Shown: positions 27,356-36,689, counted from the first letter of the stretch. The stretch: DNA of 64,000 nucleotides from Rhodovarius lipocyclicus (GCF_009900765.1 NZ_JAAABL010000001.1:372001-436000), one strand, 5' to 3'. Notes: generated from the letters alone by a model not told the origin. Numbers and translations are program-made.

Positions 27356-27597
27356 CAGTCCCTCCAAATTTTCACAGCAGCCCCAGCCACGAGCAGGCCC
27401 AGCAGGATTGTGGTGATGGCGGTCCCGACGCTGCGCACCGCCGCTCGCCGCATCTCGCGCCAGGCATCGAGCAGCCCGCGCAGGTCGCGGACATCCATCG
27501 CGGCGCCGTCGTCGTGCAGGCCGACACTGGCCAGGGCTTTTCGCGCCCCCGCCTCGGATGCGCGCTCCAAAAGCGTTTCCAGCTCGGAGTCAGTCAC
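27355..27597 (-). CDS. Small phage membrane protein (DUF6127-like), possible holin
   Basis: 80 residues: a helical N-terminus, VGLHDDGAAMDVRDLRGLL in the middle and one C-terminal membrane helix (TAITTILLGLLVAGAAV). The MDVRDLR and LLDAWR pattern resembles the DUF6127 phage family. Its place directly before the endolysin gene makes a holin-like role possible. It starts with GTG in a GTGA overlap with the 52-residue gene upstream. Confidence 0.65.
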   Translation of the reverse strand: MTDSELETLLERASEAGARKALASVGLHDDGAAMDVRDLRGLLDAWREMRRAAVRSVGTAITTILLGLLVAGAAVKIWRD

Positions 27598-27752
27598 GGC
27601 GCCGGGTTTTCCACGGCCGCCTGGGCAACGGGCTTACACTGGCGCAGCATCGCCAGGGGCTGCGCCACCTGGTCGTGTGGCTGGCGGCCGAGATACTCAG
27701 ACAGCCACTGTGCCAGCGCCACGGGCACCGCGAGCATGGGTTCGTCAGACAT
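27594..27752 (-). CDS. 52-residue phage protein of unknown function
   Basis: A short protein starting MSDEPMLAVPVALAQW, mostly helical, without membrane segment. Function unknown. It is supported by position: it fills the gap between the tail-side genes and the lysis genes and its TGA overlaps the GTG of the next gene. Confidence 0.55.
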   Translation of the reverse strand: MSDEPMLAVPVALAQWLSEYLGRQPHDQVAQPLAMLRQCKPVAQAAVENPAP

Positions 27753-27763
27753 CTTTCCCCCCG

Positions 27764-27961
27764 TCACCGCAGCGCTGTCTGCACTGTGGGCAGTCCCGCC
27801 GCCGCGATATCAGATTGCCCGAAGGCCACCGCGATATCGGAGACACCCAGGTTTTTCATGATCATGATGGAAGCGCCGGTTGCCGGCGGGCGCGCCCAGA
27901 CCGCGCCGCCAGTCGTGGCCGTGTACGTTTTCGGCACACCCGAAAGAAACAATGGACGCAT
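27764..27961 (-). CDS. Small phage protein, tail-associated
   Basis: 65 residues, rich in Ala, Gly, Thr and Val with a beta-strand look (YTATTGGAVWARPPATGASI). An in-frame TAA lies seven codons upstream, so the ATG is the only reasonable start. Unknown function; it sits between the tail-fibre gene and the lysis cassette and may be a small structural or accessory protein. Confidence 0.5.
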   Translation of the reverse strand: MRPLFLSGVPKTYTATTGGAVWARPPATGASIMIMKNLGVSDIAVAFGQSDIAAAGLPTVQTALR

Positions 27962-28033
27962 ATCATCGACGGCGCGTGTTAAGCGCGCCCCTCCATCACT
28001 GAATTTGTTGCTGTCAGACCCGAAGCAGTGCGC

Positions 28034-29899
28034 TCAAACCACGCCGCTCAAGGTGATCCGGGCCTGCCCGGACGATGCCGCGAACGTGGTGGCAGAGAAC
28101 CCGAACCTCACCCGAGTGGGCGCGGTCGCCGCTGCCACGGAATTGCTGAATTGAGCCGTGGCCAGGGCCGTGGCCGAATACTGCCCCGCCAGCGCCCCCG
28201 TCATGAGGACCAATCCAGGCTGGCACTTGATCGTCAGCCGGCCGCTAACGGGCGCCCCTGCATAGATCGAGTGGCTGAGGATGGCGGTGGCGCCGGAGCT
28301 ATCCGTGAGTGTACCCCTGCTATCCATGCCCCCGATCATGTACCCGCTGGTGATCCAGGTTGCGCCATTATCGAGCGATACCTGGCACGTCAGTGGGGCA
28401 GAGGCAGTCGGCACCAGGTAGGCGATATCGAGTTCCCAGGCGGTGTAGCCCGCTGGGAGAGATGCCTCGGCGGAGGCATCCCCAGCAGCCGGAGAGATAT
28501 GCCCCAGACGCACCAGAGCCGCCCCGCCGACCGTGGAGCCTGCATAGCGAAGGTATCCGAACGCATCGCGCACCACGTCCGCCGTGCGACTGTTGGCGTC
28601 GCCCTCGGGCAGCACACCCACCAGCGCTAGCGGACTTTCCCCCGCCGCACGTTGGCCCAGGATCAGGGTGGCGTTGCTGGCGCTGGCGGCCGTATCGCCC
28701 CAGCGGGACGGCGCGCCGCCCGGCGCGATCAGCACCGGGATACCCGTCTCCTCATATCCGGCTAGCGGCTGCTGCACGTACAGGCCACTGGTCGTGTAGT
28801 CGCAAATGCCGACGCCCGTGCCGAATTTGCTCCGGGCGTCGTCAGCCAGGTAGATGCTCCCGCCGCCTCCGCCGATCAGCAGGGCGAAATCAGCCGCCGA
28901 GCCAGCGCCCGGGTCCGTGCCGCTGGTGATCGTGCCGCCGTTCAGACCACTGAAACCCGACAGGCTCAGCAGTGCGTTCATCGGCTGCGTTGACCACCCG
29001 GCGCGGGAGCCGCTGCTTGTATCTGCCGTCTCGCCAGCATCGAATGGCCGGGTGGTCAGCGCCATCCCATAGCTACCGTGCTGACCGCCCGTTTTGGCGC
29101 GCAGATCGTTAAACGCGTGGACCCGCAGACTATGGCCGACGAAATAGGTGGGCGTATCGCGGGTCACACCGCCGATGACATCACCACCACGGGCATCGTA
29201 GACGATGTGATCTGCGCCCCAGATATTCCAAGCGCGCTGCGCACGATCAGCCCGGGCATAGGTGACCTGGTAGGACACGGTGCTTTCGCTGTTCGTGCCG
29301 TTGCCAGCATCCGCGATCTCACCGATCTGGCACTCCGCGCGAAACACAGTCGTCGTGCCACGGCCGGGCGCATTGATGCCGATCCCACCCAGGATATTCT
29401 GGGTCCACAGCACCTTTTCATAGCTGTTGGCGGGGCCGTCCGTGCGATCCCACCGGCAGAAATCCTGCCGCCGCCCGGCCGTGTCCCACAGCATAGGCAG
29501 AAAGCCGGTGAGCCCCTGGTAAAGGAAAAAATCCTTTGTCCCGTTGCTCGCGCTATCCTGGCCAAACTGCCAGCCGTTCCCGAACGTCAGCGTCGCGTGC
29601 TGCGCGTTGACAGGCTGGACAACAACGCCCGCATTGATCCCCAGAACCCCGGGGGCCGAGACATCAAGGGCGCCAAGGCCAAGGTTCGAGCGGGCTGCGC
29701 TTGCCGAAACTAGATCAGACAGGTTGGCCGATTTCGCCGCCCGCGAGTTGAAATCGACACCCACAGCAAAGCCCATCGCCGTCGCCAACTCGGAAACCGT
29801 GGCTTTTCTGGTCTGCCCACCCTGCACCACCGGGGCCAATGCCTGGATTTCAAGCGGATCAGTGATGGGCGGCAAGCCGCTGATCGTGGAGCCGCTCAT
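28034..29899 (-). CDS. Phage tail fibre/spike protein
   Basis: 621 residues. The N-terminus (STISGLPPITDPLEIQALAPVVQGG) is like virion-attachment ends of phage tail fibres, followed by AARSNLGLGALD, a repeat common in fibre shafts. The remainder is Gly/Ser/Thr-rich with beta-strand character, ending in a C-terminal domain that would contact the host surface. It overlaps the collar-domain gene by four bases (ATGA). Receptor unknown. Confidence 0.7.
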   Translation of the reverse strand: MSGSTISGLPPITDPLEIQALAPVVQGGQTRKATVSELATAMGFAVGVDFNSRAAKSANLSDLVSASAARSNLGLGALDVSAPGVLGINAGVVVQPVNAQHATLTFGNGWQFGQDSASNGTKDFFLYQGLTGFLPMLWDTAGRRQDFCRWDRTDGPANSYEKVLWTQNILGGIGINAPGRGTTTVFRAECQIGEIADAGNGTNSESTVSYQVTYARADRAQRAWNIWGADHIVYDARGGDVIGGVTRDTPTYFVGHSLRVHAFNDLRAKTGGQHGSYGMALTTRPFDAGETADTSSGSRAGWSTQPMNALLSLSGFSGLNGGTITSGTDPGAGSAADFALLIGGGGGSIYLADDARSKFGTGVGICDYTTSGLYVQQPLAGYEETGIPVLIAPGGAPSRWGDTAASASNATLILGQRAAGESPLALVGVLPEGDANSRTADVVRDAFGYLRYAGSTVGGAALVRLGHISPAAGDASAEASLPAGYTAWELDIAYLVPTASAPLTCQVSLDNGATWITSGYMIGGMDSRGTLTDSSGATAILSHSIYAGAPVSGRLTIKCQPGLVLMTGALAGQYSATALATAQFSNSVAAATAPTRVRFGFSATTFAASSGQARITLSGVV

Positions 29900-31002
29900 G
29901 CGAAAACTCCCGTGAAAATGATGGTATTCACGACCAGGCCCGGCGGGATATTCTGCGCGTTCCCGTCACCACTAGAGACAGTGGAAACCCCGGTCGGGCT
30001 GTTATAAGTCTGGACATTGTGGCTGTGCCCGCCCCCTACGTCCGTCGTGAATGTGTGGCTGTGCGCTCCGGCCGGATCGGTCTGGATCGATGCAGGGGCA
30101 GTGCCGCTGGGGGAACTGTTCGGCGTGCCGCCGGATGCCCCATCACTGCGGACATATCCGTGGGTATGATCGCCGACCCAGGCCGTGGTGCCGGTGTGGG
30201 CATGGATACCCTGGCTGTCCGTGTAGCCGGTGTGCGCGTGGCCTGGATCGTTGATGCCGTGCGTGTGCGCCTGAAGGGCCTGATGGCCGCCGGAAGCCCC
30301 CAGTGTCGAGCCGTCAATAGGCACCGTCAGCCGGGATGCGGCCGTACCACCCATGTTATCGCGGCCGAACAGCGTGCGCCCTCGGGCATCCGGCAGGTTG
30401 AAGGTGGTGCTGCCATCGCCGGTACCGAACGCCGTTCCGATGGCGAAGAACAGGTCTGCATAGGTTGTTCGGCTGATGGCCTGGCCCGCGCAGAACAGCC
30501 ACCCAGCGGGCGCCGAAGCTGCCGCCGTGTGCTTGAGATCGCCGATATCGGCGCCGGAGGATGAGCGGGCCGAGGGCGACAATAGCACCAGCCGGTCATC
30601 AGCCGCGCTATAGGACGCAACGACCAACTGGCGGGCTTTAATGCTGCCGGCCCGGACGGGAATAGGCCCCAAGGGGCCATTCTCATACATCACTTTGGCC
30701 GCCAACAGCGCGGGCGCCAAGGTGGCGCCGGTAGAGTTGGCGGCATGAGCCCAGAAAGCAAAAGTTAGGCCGTCAGCCCATGCATCAGGAGCCACCGTAT
30801 AGGTCAGCAAATAGGCTGCCCCTGAACCTGTGCTGGCCTGGACAGGATGGCTGCGGTTATACTCGCGCTTGATGGCCCCCATGATCTCCCGCACACCGTC
30901 GTTGACGGATGCAGCGCTCTGCCCCTCGGGCATTCCGTTGGGCGGGGTCGCGCTGTTCCCACTGGCCGTTTCCGTCCAGGTGGCAGTCTGAATGTCGGCC
31001 AA
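29896..31002 (-). CDS. Tail collar-domain protein
   Basis: 368 residues. A phage tail collar domain (PF07484 type) is clear: GDLKHTAAASAPAGWLFCAG, FGTGDGSTTFNLPDARGRTLFG. Beyond it is a His-rich array of HxH pairs (HTHG, HAHTG, HAHTG, HTHG, HSHTF, HSHN) of the kind that binds metal ions in trimeric tail-fibre tips. The N-terminus (NDGVREIMGAIKREY) resembles a baseplate-attachment segment. It probably forms a receptor-binding fibre with the 621-residue protein. Confidence 0.82.
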   Translation of the reverse strand: MADIQTATWTETASGNSATPPNGMPEGQSAASVNDGVREIMGAIKREYNRSHPVQASTGSGAAYLLTYTVAPDAWADGLTFAFWAHAANSTGATLAPALLAAKVMYENGPLGPIPVRAGSIKARQLVVASYSAADDRLVLLSPSARSSSGADIGDLKHTAAASAPAGWLFCAGQAISRTTYADLFFAIGTAFGTGDGSTTFNLPDARGRTLFGRDNMGGTAASRLTVPIDGSTLGASGGHQALQAHTHGINDPGHAHTGYTDSQGIHAHTGTTAWVGDHTHGYVRSDGASGGTPNSSPSGTAPASIQTDPAGAHSHTFTTDVGGGHSHNVQTYNSPTGVSTVSSGDGNAQNIPPGLVVNTIIFTGVFA

Positions 31003-31013
31003 GGGTGGCTCCC

Positions 31014-31253
31014 ATGGATGAGTGGATTGTCCCGGCGGTTTGCATCGCGGGGGTGGTGTTCCTGGCGTTCAGGGCGGCCGCACACGACGCCGCTCACGGG
31101 CTGCGCTATTGGCATCCCGAGCGGGTCATGGCGGTTGGGGCTGGTGTGGCTCTGGTCGCTATCTGGTTGGCATTGGCGCTGGGGGTGGCCTGGATGGAGC
31201 AGCGCGAAGTGCCATCTGAAGCTGCTCAACCTCGCGGCGTATCTGCGGATTGA
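31014..31253 (+). CDS. Small two-helix membrane protein on the opposite strand
   Basis: 79 residues with two hydrophobic helices (about 4-20 and 39-60) and a charged C-terminus. It is one of few rightward frames in the leftward late region and occupies the only gap there, with its last 95 bases overlapping the end of the convergent neighbour. The amino-acid pattern is a plausible membrane protein rather than a shadow. The ribosome site is weak. It may be a cargo gene or a holin-like protein; function unknown. Confidence 0.45.
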   Translation: MDEWIVPAVCIAGVVFLAFRAAAHDAAHGLRYWHPERVMAVGAGVALVAIWLALALGVAWMEQREVPSEAAQPRGVSAD

Positions 31254-33228
31254 GCACGCCCACGCGGGCGAGTGCTGTCACAGCACTTTCCGGAAGCGCG
31301 CCGCCTGCTGCGTCTTCAGCCGAGCGGGCTGCCCAGCGAACAAATGCCGGGCTCGTCAGCAAGCGCGCCGCGACATAGGGGGCGACTAAGGTCACGCCGA
31401 TAGTGCGCATCAAGCCGCCGGCATCCCCCTCGCCGATATCCCCCATGGCAGAGAGCGCAGCGCCGCCGGCGGTGGCGACAGCAGCGGTGTTCGACCAGTT
31501 GGTGCCACGGGAGGCATCCCGGATGCTGCCGGCTACGCGGGCCAGCCTATCCAGCCCACTGGCCAATTCGCGGTCACTTCCAAACAGCGCACGGCGTGCT
31601 TCCGGGTTGCCTTGCGTCAGCCGGTTCCAGTTCGTCAGGAACGTCGCCGGGCTGAATGTCTCGCCGGCCGCGACGCCTGGCGTGGGCATCCCCATGCGAT
31701 CCAGCACGGTAGCTGCCAATGCTCGCCGGTCAGCAGGCGTGAGGTTCCGCAGCACACGATTGAGAACCTGCGCATCTGGGCGCCTACTCGCCGGGAACAC
31801 GGCATTATAAGCCGCTTCGTCCGTTTTGGTGGCTAGGATGCGCTCAATCGCTGGCACGTTCTGCGTAGCGTTGAAGCGCGTGTATCGGTCGGCCAAAGAC
31901 AGTGCGCGCTCAGCTTCTGGGCCGGCCGCGCGTGCAGCTGCACCCATATCATCGGAGAGCGCCCCATAGAGCCGGTCCAGATATGGCATCTGGTTCGACG
32001 CTGGCGCGGACGCAGCGGTAACAGGGGCATGCAGTTCCCGCCCCAGATCAGTCCGAACAGCTCGAAGCGCCCCAAAAGGAACACCCCCTTCCCCAGCATC
32101 CGCAAGCAGCGCATCCAAGCGCCCGACAATGGGCGCCAGCGTGCGGGCACGCGAAGCCGGGGCCTGCGCCAGCTCATCAGTAACCTGCTGACGAAGTGCG
32201 GAAACGGCCGGCACAGGAACCGGTACCTCGGCCCCAATCCTATTATAGGCCTCGTCGTAGAGGCCTTCTTGGCGGGCCCGGAAGCGGGTCGCCGCCGTCT
32301 CCATCCCGCCGCGTAATTGGCCGCCCGTGCTGCCCCGAGTAGCAGGGTTCGCGCCGCCGGAAAGCTCAGTAGCCTGCCGCCTAACTGCGGCGCCGAGAGC
32401 CTCAGACTGCGCCTCATGCGCGCGCACCATCGGCTGCGCGCCACCTGGGGTCGCACCGATGCCGCGCTCGATCACCTGCACTGTGGGGTTACCGGTCGCG
32501 GTTCCAAGTGTCGGCGGCACATTCAGGGCCGCGAAGTCAGACAATGCCGCATCGCCGGTTCGGCGCCCGAAGCCGCGCGAGGCCGACCCAAGGATGCCAC
32601 GCCCCGCCGCCAGCCCGGCCTCGGCGGCGGGCCCAGCAGCCGCATTGATGCCTGCTGTAATGGCCGCATCGCCAACCCGCGCCGGCAGGGTTCGCGTATC
32701 CCGGGTGCCATTGAAGATCCGGGCCGCGCTGGTAGCTATTTCGCGTCCGGCCGCCGCCCCCAGGCCAACGCCGGCCGGAACCGCGAACACGCCCATACCA
32801 CCGGTAGGGGCGGCACTCAGCGCGGCCAATCCGCCGCCGACCATGCCGCCGCCCAGTTCGCCGATTTCGGGCGCGACAGACGCGATATCCGCCCAATCAA
32901 AGCCGGGCGGATTATAGAGCGTGCGGCGCCCGGTCTGCGGATCGGTGAAAACGAAATTGCCGTCACCATGCGGCTGGGCATCCGGGTAGGTGCCGCGCAG
33001 AGTAGCCAGCCTGTCCGCCTCGCTCGGGGCCGCGCCTACGGCTGCGCGTACCGATGCGGGGGCGCCACGCCGCCGGTCTATGTCCAGGTCCTGCGTCACA
33101 TCCTGGCGCGTGCGCGGAGCAGCCGGAAGTGGCTCCGCCGCCCGCTGCTGCATGGCCGCCCTGGCTGCGTCCAGGCGCTCTAGCGCACGCGCCAGGGGGT
33201 CATTCTGCGGAAATGCCGTTTCGCTCAT
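31159..33228 (-). CDS. Large internal virion/ejection-type protein
   Basis: 689 residues, Ala- and Arg-rich and mostly helical. A Gly/Ala-rich hydrophobic stretch lies at about residues 120-165 (LGGGMVGGGLAALSAAP, VPAGVGLGAAAG), possibly membrane-interacting, and another near 590-640. It has no enzymatic motif I recognise. Size, position after the tail-accessory genes and composition fit the DNA-ejection proteins of podoviruses. It overlaps the next gene upstream by ATGA. Confidence 0.6.
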   Translation of the reverse strand: MSETAFPQNDPLARALERLDAARAAMQQRAAEPLPAAPRTRQDVTQDLDIDRRRGAPASVRAAVGAAPSEADRLATLRGTYPDAQPHGDGNFVFTDPQTGRRTLYNPPGFDWADIASVAPEIGELGGGMVGGGLAALSAAPTGGMGVFAVPAGVGLGAAAGREIATSAARIFNGTRDTRTLPARVGDAAITAGINAAAGPAAEAGLAAGRGILGSASRGFGRRTGDAALSDFAALNVPPTLGTATGNPTVQVIERGIGATPGGAQPMVRAHEAQSEALGAAVRRQATELSGGANPATRGSTGGQLRGGMETAATRFRARQEGLYDEAYNRIGAEVPVPVPAVSALRQQVTDELAQAPASRARTLAPIVGRLDALLADAGEGGVPFGALRAVRTDLGRELHAPVTAASAPASNQMPYLDRLYGALSDDMGAAARAAGPEAERALSLADRYTRFNATQNVPAIERILATKTDEAAYNAVFPASRRPDAQVLNRVLRNLTPADRRALAATVLDRMGMPTPGVAAGETFSPATFLTNWNRLTQGNPEARRALFGSDRELASGLDRLARVAGSIRDASRGTNWSNTAAVATAGGAALSAMGDIGEGDAGGLMRTIGVTLVAPYVAARLLTSPAFVRWAARSAEDAAGGALPESAVTALARVGVLNPQIRREVEQLQMALRAAPSRPPPAPMPTR

Positions 33229-35162
33229 TCCGGGCGCCCCATTTGGATATTCCGAGCGCGGCGCTCGATGTCCGCAGCGATGGCTGCGCGCTGCTCAGGC
33301 GTGAGGCCCTCGGCCTGCGTCGCTAAACCGCGCACCTGGTCCGTCGTCATGCCGCGCAAGGAATTCCGCGTGATGGATGCCGGGCGCTGCGGCTCGGGCT
33401 GTGGCGCCTGCGGGGAGGGCACCGCAGCCCCTGGGGCGGCCGGGGCCCCCGAGGCCCCGGGAGGCGTTACCACCCCGCCCGGCATGCTCGGCGTTCCCTC
33501 GCGGCGCCCGCCCGTGATGCGGGCGATCTGATCGGCCGGGAGGCCATTTTCCTGCGCGAGAGTGCGATATGTGTTGACTAGCGCGTCATATTGGTCCGCG
33601 TAGATGCCGAAGCGGCTTTCCGCCTGGCGCAGCAGATCGCGGCGCATATCCTCAGATAGGCGGGCGCCGCCCTGGACCCGGGCAACCATGGCGTTGAGCT
33701 GATCAAACATGCCGCCCGTGCGGACGATGTTGGTTGCCTCTCCCTCACGCACGACAGAAGTTGGGTCCAACATTTTGGCGAAAGCGAACACGATATCCAG
33801 ATCAGCCGCCGCCGTGTTGATGTTCGCCGCACGGCGGATGGCCTCCACCTGCGGCTGCACCTGCATGAATTCGCGCACAGGCGGCAGCTGAAGAAATTCG
33901 GTGCGCAGCGCCCGCGTGCGTTCGAAGCCAGGATCATCCCGGGTCCCAGCGGGGGTGCGGCCAAGGGCATCCCGCTGCGGGACAAGCTCCGCCGAATTCG
34001 GAACCTCTTGGCCGTCCGGCCCCAGTCGTCTGACCGCAACGGGCGTTGTAGTATCGCCGGCGCTGCCACTGATCTCACTGATTTGCCCCGTGCGCAGATT
34101 GCGCTGAAACTGGCGTCCCGTTGGCAGCCCCGCCGCCGCCTGCTCCTGGGGCGTCAGCGTGCGATATGCTTCTTGGGGGCGCGGCGGGATAACCGGGGTG
34201 AAGCCGTTGCCCGTGGGCGCGGGGGCACCAGCAGACACGCGGCCCAGGATCGGTTGCGGTGACCCATAATCAGTGCGGGCAGCGGCCGGTGCGGCATTCC
34301 AGAAACTCTGCCCCAGCGCACGCAATTGCTGCTGCTGCTGCTCCGGAGTCAAATTAGGGTCAGCCAGAATGGATGCCCGGCGCTGCGCTATTTCGTCTCG
34401 CAGTCCGCGCAGGGCAGGAGACGCGACTGGCGCCCCGGGCCCATCAGGAACCGGCACATCGGGGGGCGACGGAGAAGCTGGTGCCACCCCGCCAGTCGGC
34501 GCGAACCCGCGCGGGATGCCACCATTCTGAGGGACGGCCGGAATAGCCACAGCGGGGGCCGGTGCCGAAGGAGCGGCTGCTGGCGGCGTCGTGCCGCCCA
34601 TACGCGGCGGAACCGCCCAGCCATAGCCGGTATTCTCGCTGCCTACCCACTGCGGGCGCTGCGGCGCTTCGGCCACAGGCACAGGCGTGCCGGAACGTAG
34701 ATCATAAATGACGCCACCTTCCGTGATGAAATTCTGCCTCGGGTCCTGGGGCGCGCGCGTCAGCAACCCGGCCAGGGCCTGTTGACCCTGCTGCGGGCCG
34801 AGTGCCCCGAGTATGCCCCGATACTGCTGCGGGATGGCCCCACGAAGCGCCCGCTGGCTCGGCGTCAGCGTGTCATCGGCCGCGCTTCCGGCGGCGGCGG
34901 TGAAATCGGCCTGCCGTTGACGATTATCGCGCTGCTCAGCCTGCTGGTAATAGGCCTGCTGGCCCTGGGCCATGCCCTGGCCGAAGCCACCAGCGGCGCG
35001 CGCGATACCCTGCCCCCAGGAAGGCGCCACGCCGCCCACGCGGGGGGCACCAGTTTCCGCGAGAGCCGCGCCCGCCTGCAACAATCCCTGCCAGATGCCG
35101 GCCGCGCGGGCTTCCTGCTCTGGCGTCTGCGGGCTCAGCAGGCCGCCCAGAAATCCTGACAT
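33225..35162 (-). CDS. Internal virion protein, Gln/Pro-rich
   Basis: 645 residues. The N-terminal third is Gly/Gln/Ala-rich (GIARAAGGFGQGMAQGQQ), the middle has low-complexity Pro/Ala segments, and the last third is helical. It is a probable ejection protein or scaffold-like internal protein, paired with the 689-residue product through an ATGA overlap. No known domain. It begins right after a terminator hairpin, so it likely has its own promoter. Confidence 0.6.
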   Translation of the reverse strand: MSGFLGGLLSPQTPEQEARAAGIWQGLLQAGAALAETGAPRVGGVAPSWGQGIARAAGGFGQGMAQGQQAYYQQAEQRDNRQRQADFTAAAGSAADDTLTPSQRALRGAIPQQYRGILGALGPQQGQQALAGLLTRAPQDPRQNFITEGGVIYDLRSGTPVPVAEAPQRPQWVGSENTGYGWAVPPRMGGTTPPAAAPSAPAPAVAIPAVPQNGGIPRGFAPTGGVAPASPSPPDVPVPDGPGAPVASPALRGLRDEIAQRRASILADPNLTPEQQQQQLRALGQSFWNAAPAAARTDYGSPQPILGRVSAGAPAPTGNGFTPVIPPRPQEAYRTLTPQEQAAAGLPTGRQFQRNLRTGQISEISGSAGDTTTPVAVRRLGPDGQEVPNSAELVPQRDALGRTPAGTRDDPGFERTRALRTEFLQLPPVREFMQVQPQVEAIRRAANINTAAADLDIVFAFAKMLDPTSVVREGEATNIVRTGGMFDQLNAMVARVQGGARLSEDMRRDLLRQAESRFGIYADQYDALVNTYRTLAQENGLPADQIARITGGRREGTPSMPGGVVTPPGASGAPAAPGAAVPSPQAPQPEPQRPASITRNSLRGMTTDQVRGLATQAEGLTPEQRAAIAADIERRARNIQMGRPE

Positions 35163-35175
35163 CGGGCCTCCCCAA

Positions 35176-35205
35176 CAAAAAAAGGCCCAGGATCGCTCCT
35201 AGGCC
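35176..35205 (-). terminator. Rho-independent terminator, leftward
   Basis: On the minus strand a stem GGCCTAGGA-GCGA-TCCTGGGCC is followed directly by seven T (35177-35183). It lies between the Gly-rich tail protein gene and the internal virion genes, and behind the opposite-strand lipoprotein gene. Confidence 0.75.
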
Positions 35206-35278
35206 GCATGGTCAATATGAGTGATGCGCCCCGTGGCGCCGTGTTACACAGTCCCGCTCACGAACGCGGGAGATAGTG

Positions 35279-35656
35279 ATGAAGCGGGTTGCTTTGGCCA
35301 TTGCAATTTTGTCATCTGCGTGCACTCAGCGCCCCGAAAATGTAGTTGCGCGCTATGTTAGCCCGAACACGTATCGACCATGGTCTTGCGAGCAGCTGAA
35401 CGATGAGAGCCTGCGCCTGCGCGCTGAAGTCGAGCGAGTTACAGATCTTCAGCGTTCTAATGCGAACGCGGATGCCGCCGTGATGACTGTTGGCGTCGTT
35501 CTGCTTGTCCCAGTGCTGGTAGGCCTGGCGGCAACTACTGACCGACGCGAAGAACTTGCTCGCCTAAAAGGCGAAAGCGACGCCGTAGAAGCTATGCGTC
35601 GTGAAAAGCAGTGCCAGCTACCAGTAGCGCAGCCGGTCACACCTCCGACTACTTGA
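35279..35656 (+). CDS. Phage lipoprotein moron on the opposite strand
   Basis: 125 residues. A short leader ends in the lipobox ILSSAC, so the mature lipoprotein starts at Cys14. Then come YVSPNTY and CEQLNDESLRLRAE, a hydrophobic helix (VMTVGVVLLVPVLVGLAA) and an Arg/Glu coil ending in Cys. The pattern is that of a small lipoprotein widespread in alphaproteobacterial phages and sometimes mislabelled an ABC protein. ATG 35279 follows GCGGGAGA. GC content is near 53% against about 65% next door (hand count). Opposite strand, own composition and a terminator beside it mark a lysogenic cargo gene. Confidence 0.72.
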   Translation: MKRVALAIAILSSACTQRPENVVARYVSPNTYRPWSCEQLNDESLRLRAEVERVTDLQRSNANADAAVMTVGVVLLVPVLVGLAATTDRREELARLKGESDAVEAMRREKQCQLPVAQPVTPPTT

Positions 35657-36689
35657 AAAGGCCGCCGATAGCACCAATGCCGCTCAGCAATCCGCCGGCG
35701 CCGCTCATCCACCCGCTTGAAGCTACGGGCTGGGTGGTGGTGCTCTGGCTGCCGTAGTTGCCGTTCACCAGGCTCATGTAGTTGGCGATCTGCTCCCGAG
35801 GCACGTTCTGGTCCCAGTTCCAGCGGTTGATGGCATCCTGCAAATAGGCCTGCGACTGCTGGTCATACGCCTGGCCCACGCCCTGCTGCGCGCTGAGGTT
35901 CTGGTACGCCAAATCCTGCCCTTGCCCGAGGCCCTGAAAGCCCAGCTGGCGGGCGCTCAAATCGCCCTGCATCGCGGCCTGATAGCCGGATAGGTCAAGC
36001 TGCCCCAGCGTGCTCGCCGCGCCCAGGCGCTGCTGTGTCGCATTCTGATCCAACCCCGCCAGCGTGCCGGCGGCGGCTTCCTGCCTGGCCCGCTCGCTCT
36101 GATAGTCCTGATACGCCAGACCAGTGACGGCCCGGTTGGCGCTGTCCGCGAAAGCCTGCGCATGGGCGCCGCTGCCGAGCCGCCCTGTGGAGGCGAACGC
36201 GGCATCCACCGAAGGCCGGGCAGCCTGCACCGCCTGGTCCGCCATCGCCTGAAATTCAGGATTGCGCCCCAGCATCCCGCCGGCCGCCGTATTCGCCAAT
36301 GTCGCGCCACCGGCCAGCGTCTCAGCGCCGCCCTGTCCCGCGATGCCGGCCAGCGTGGCGCCACCCGCGCGTCCGGTAGCACCGCTCAGCAGGCCATTAT
36401 AGCCCCCCACGCCGGATCCGCCGCTCGATGCTAGGCCGGCAGCCTGGCCGCTCAGCAGATTGGCATTCGTCCCGGCGCCGGCATAGCTGGAAATATTGCC
36501 CAGCGCGCTTGTCGTCTCCGCCCCATAGGGGGAAACGGTGCTGCCGGGATAGTAGGCGGGGCCACCGCTGGCCTGCTCCTGGTTCAGCAGGTTCTCGGCT
36601 TCACTGAACCCGCGCAACAGATAGGGCTGCTGCTCCGACCACGGCGCGCTGCTGCTGGTCGTCGTGGCCGTCTTCGGGCTGCTACTCAT
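35649..36689 (-). CDS. Gly/Ala-rich virion-associated protein
   Basis: 346 residues. The start is polar (Ser/Thr-rich, then SEQQPYLLRGFSEAENLL), followed by long Gly/Ala/Gln segments, QDYQSERARQEAAAG helices and a hydrophobic Gly-rich C-terminus (GGLLSGIGAIGGLF). Similar proteins lie among podovirus internal virion genes and may line the ejection channel. The exact role is unknown. It overlaps the next gene upstream by eight bases. Confidence 0.58.
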   Translation of the reverse strand: MSSSPKTATTTSSSAPWSEQQPYLLRGFSEAENLLNQEQASGGPAYYPGSTVSPYGAETTSALGNISSYAGAGTNANLLSGQAAGLASSGGSGVGGYNGLLSGATGRAGGATLAGIAGQGGAETLAGGATLANTAAGGMLGRNPEFQAMADQAVQAARPSVDAAFASTGRLGSGAHAQAFADSANRAVTGLAYQDYQSERARQEAAAGTLAGLDQNATQQRLGAASTLGQLDLSGYQAAMQGDLSARQLGFQGLGQGQDLAYQNLSAQQGVGQAYDQQSQAYLQDAINRWNWDQNVPREQIANYMSLVNGNYGSQSTTTQPVASSGWMSGAGGLLSGIGAIGGLFK

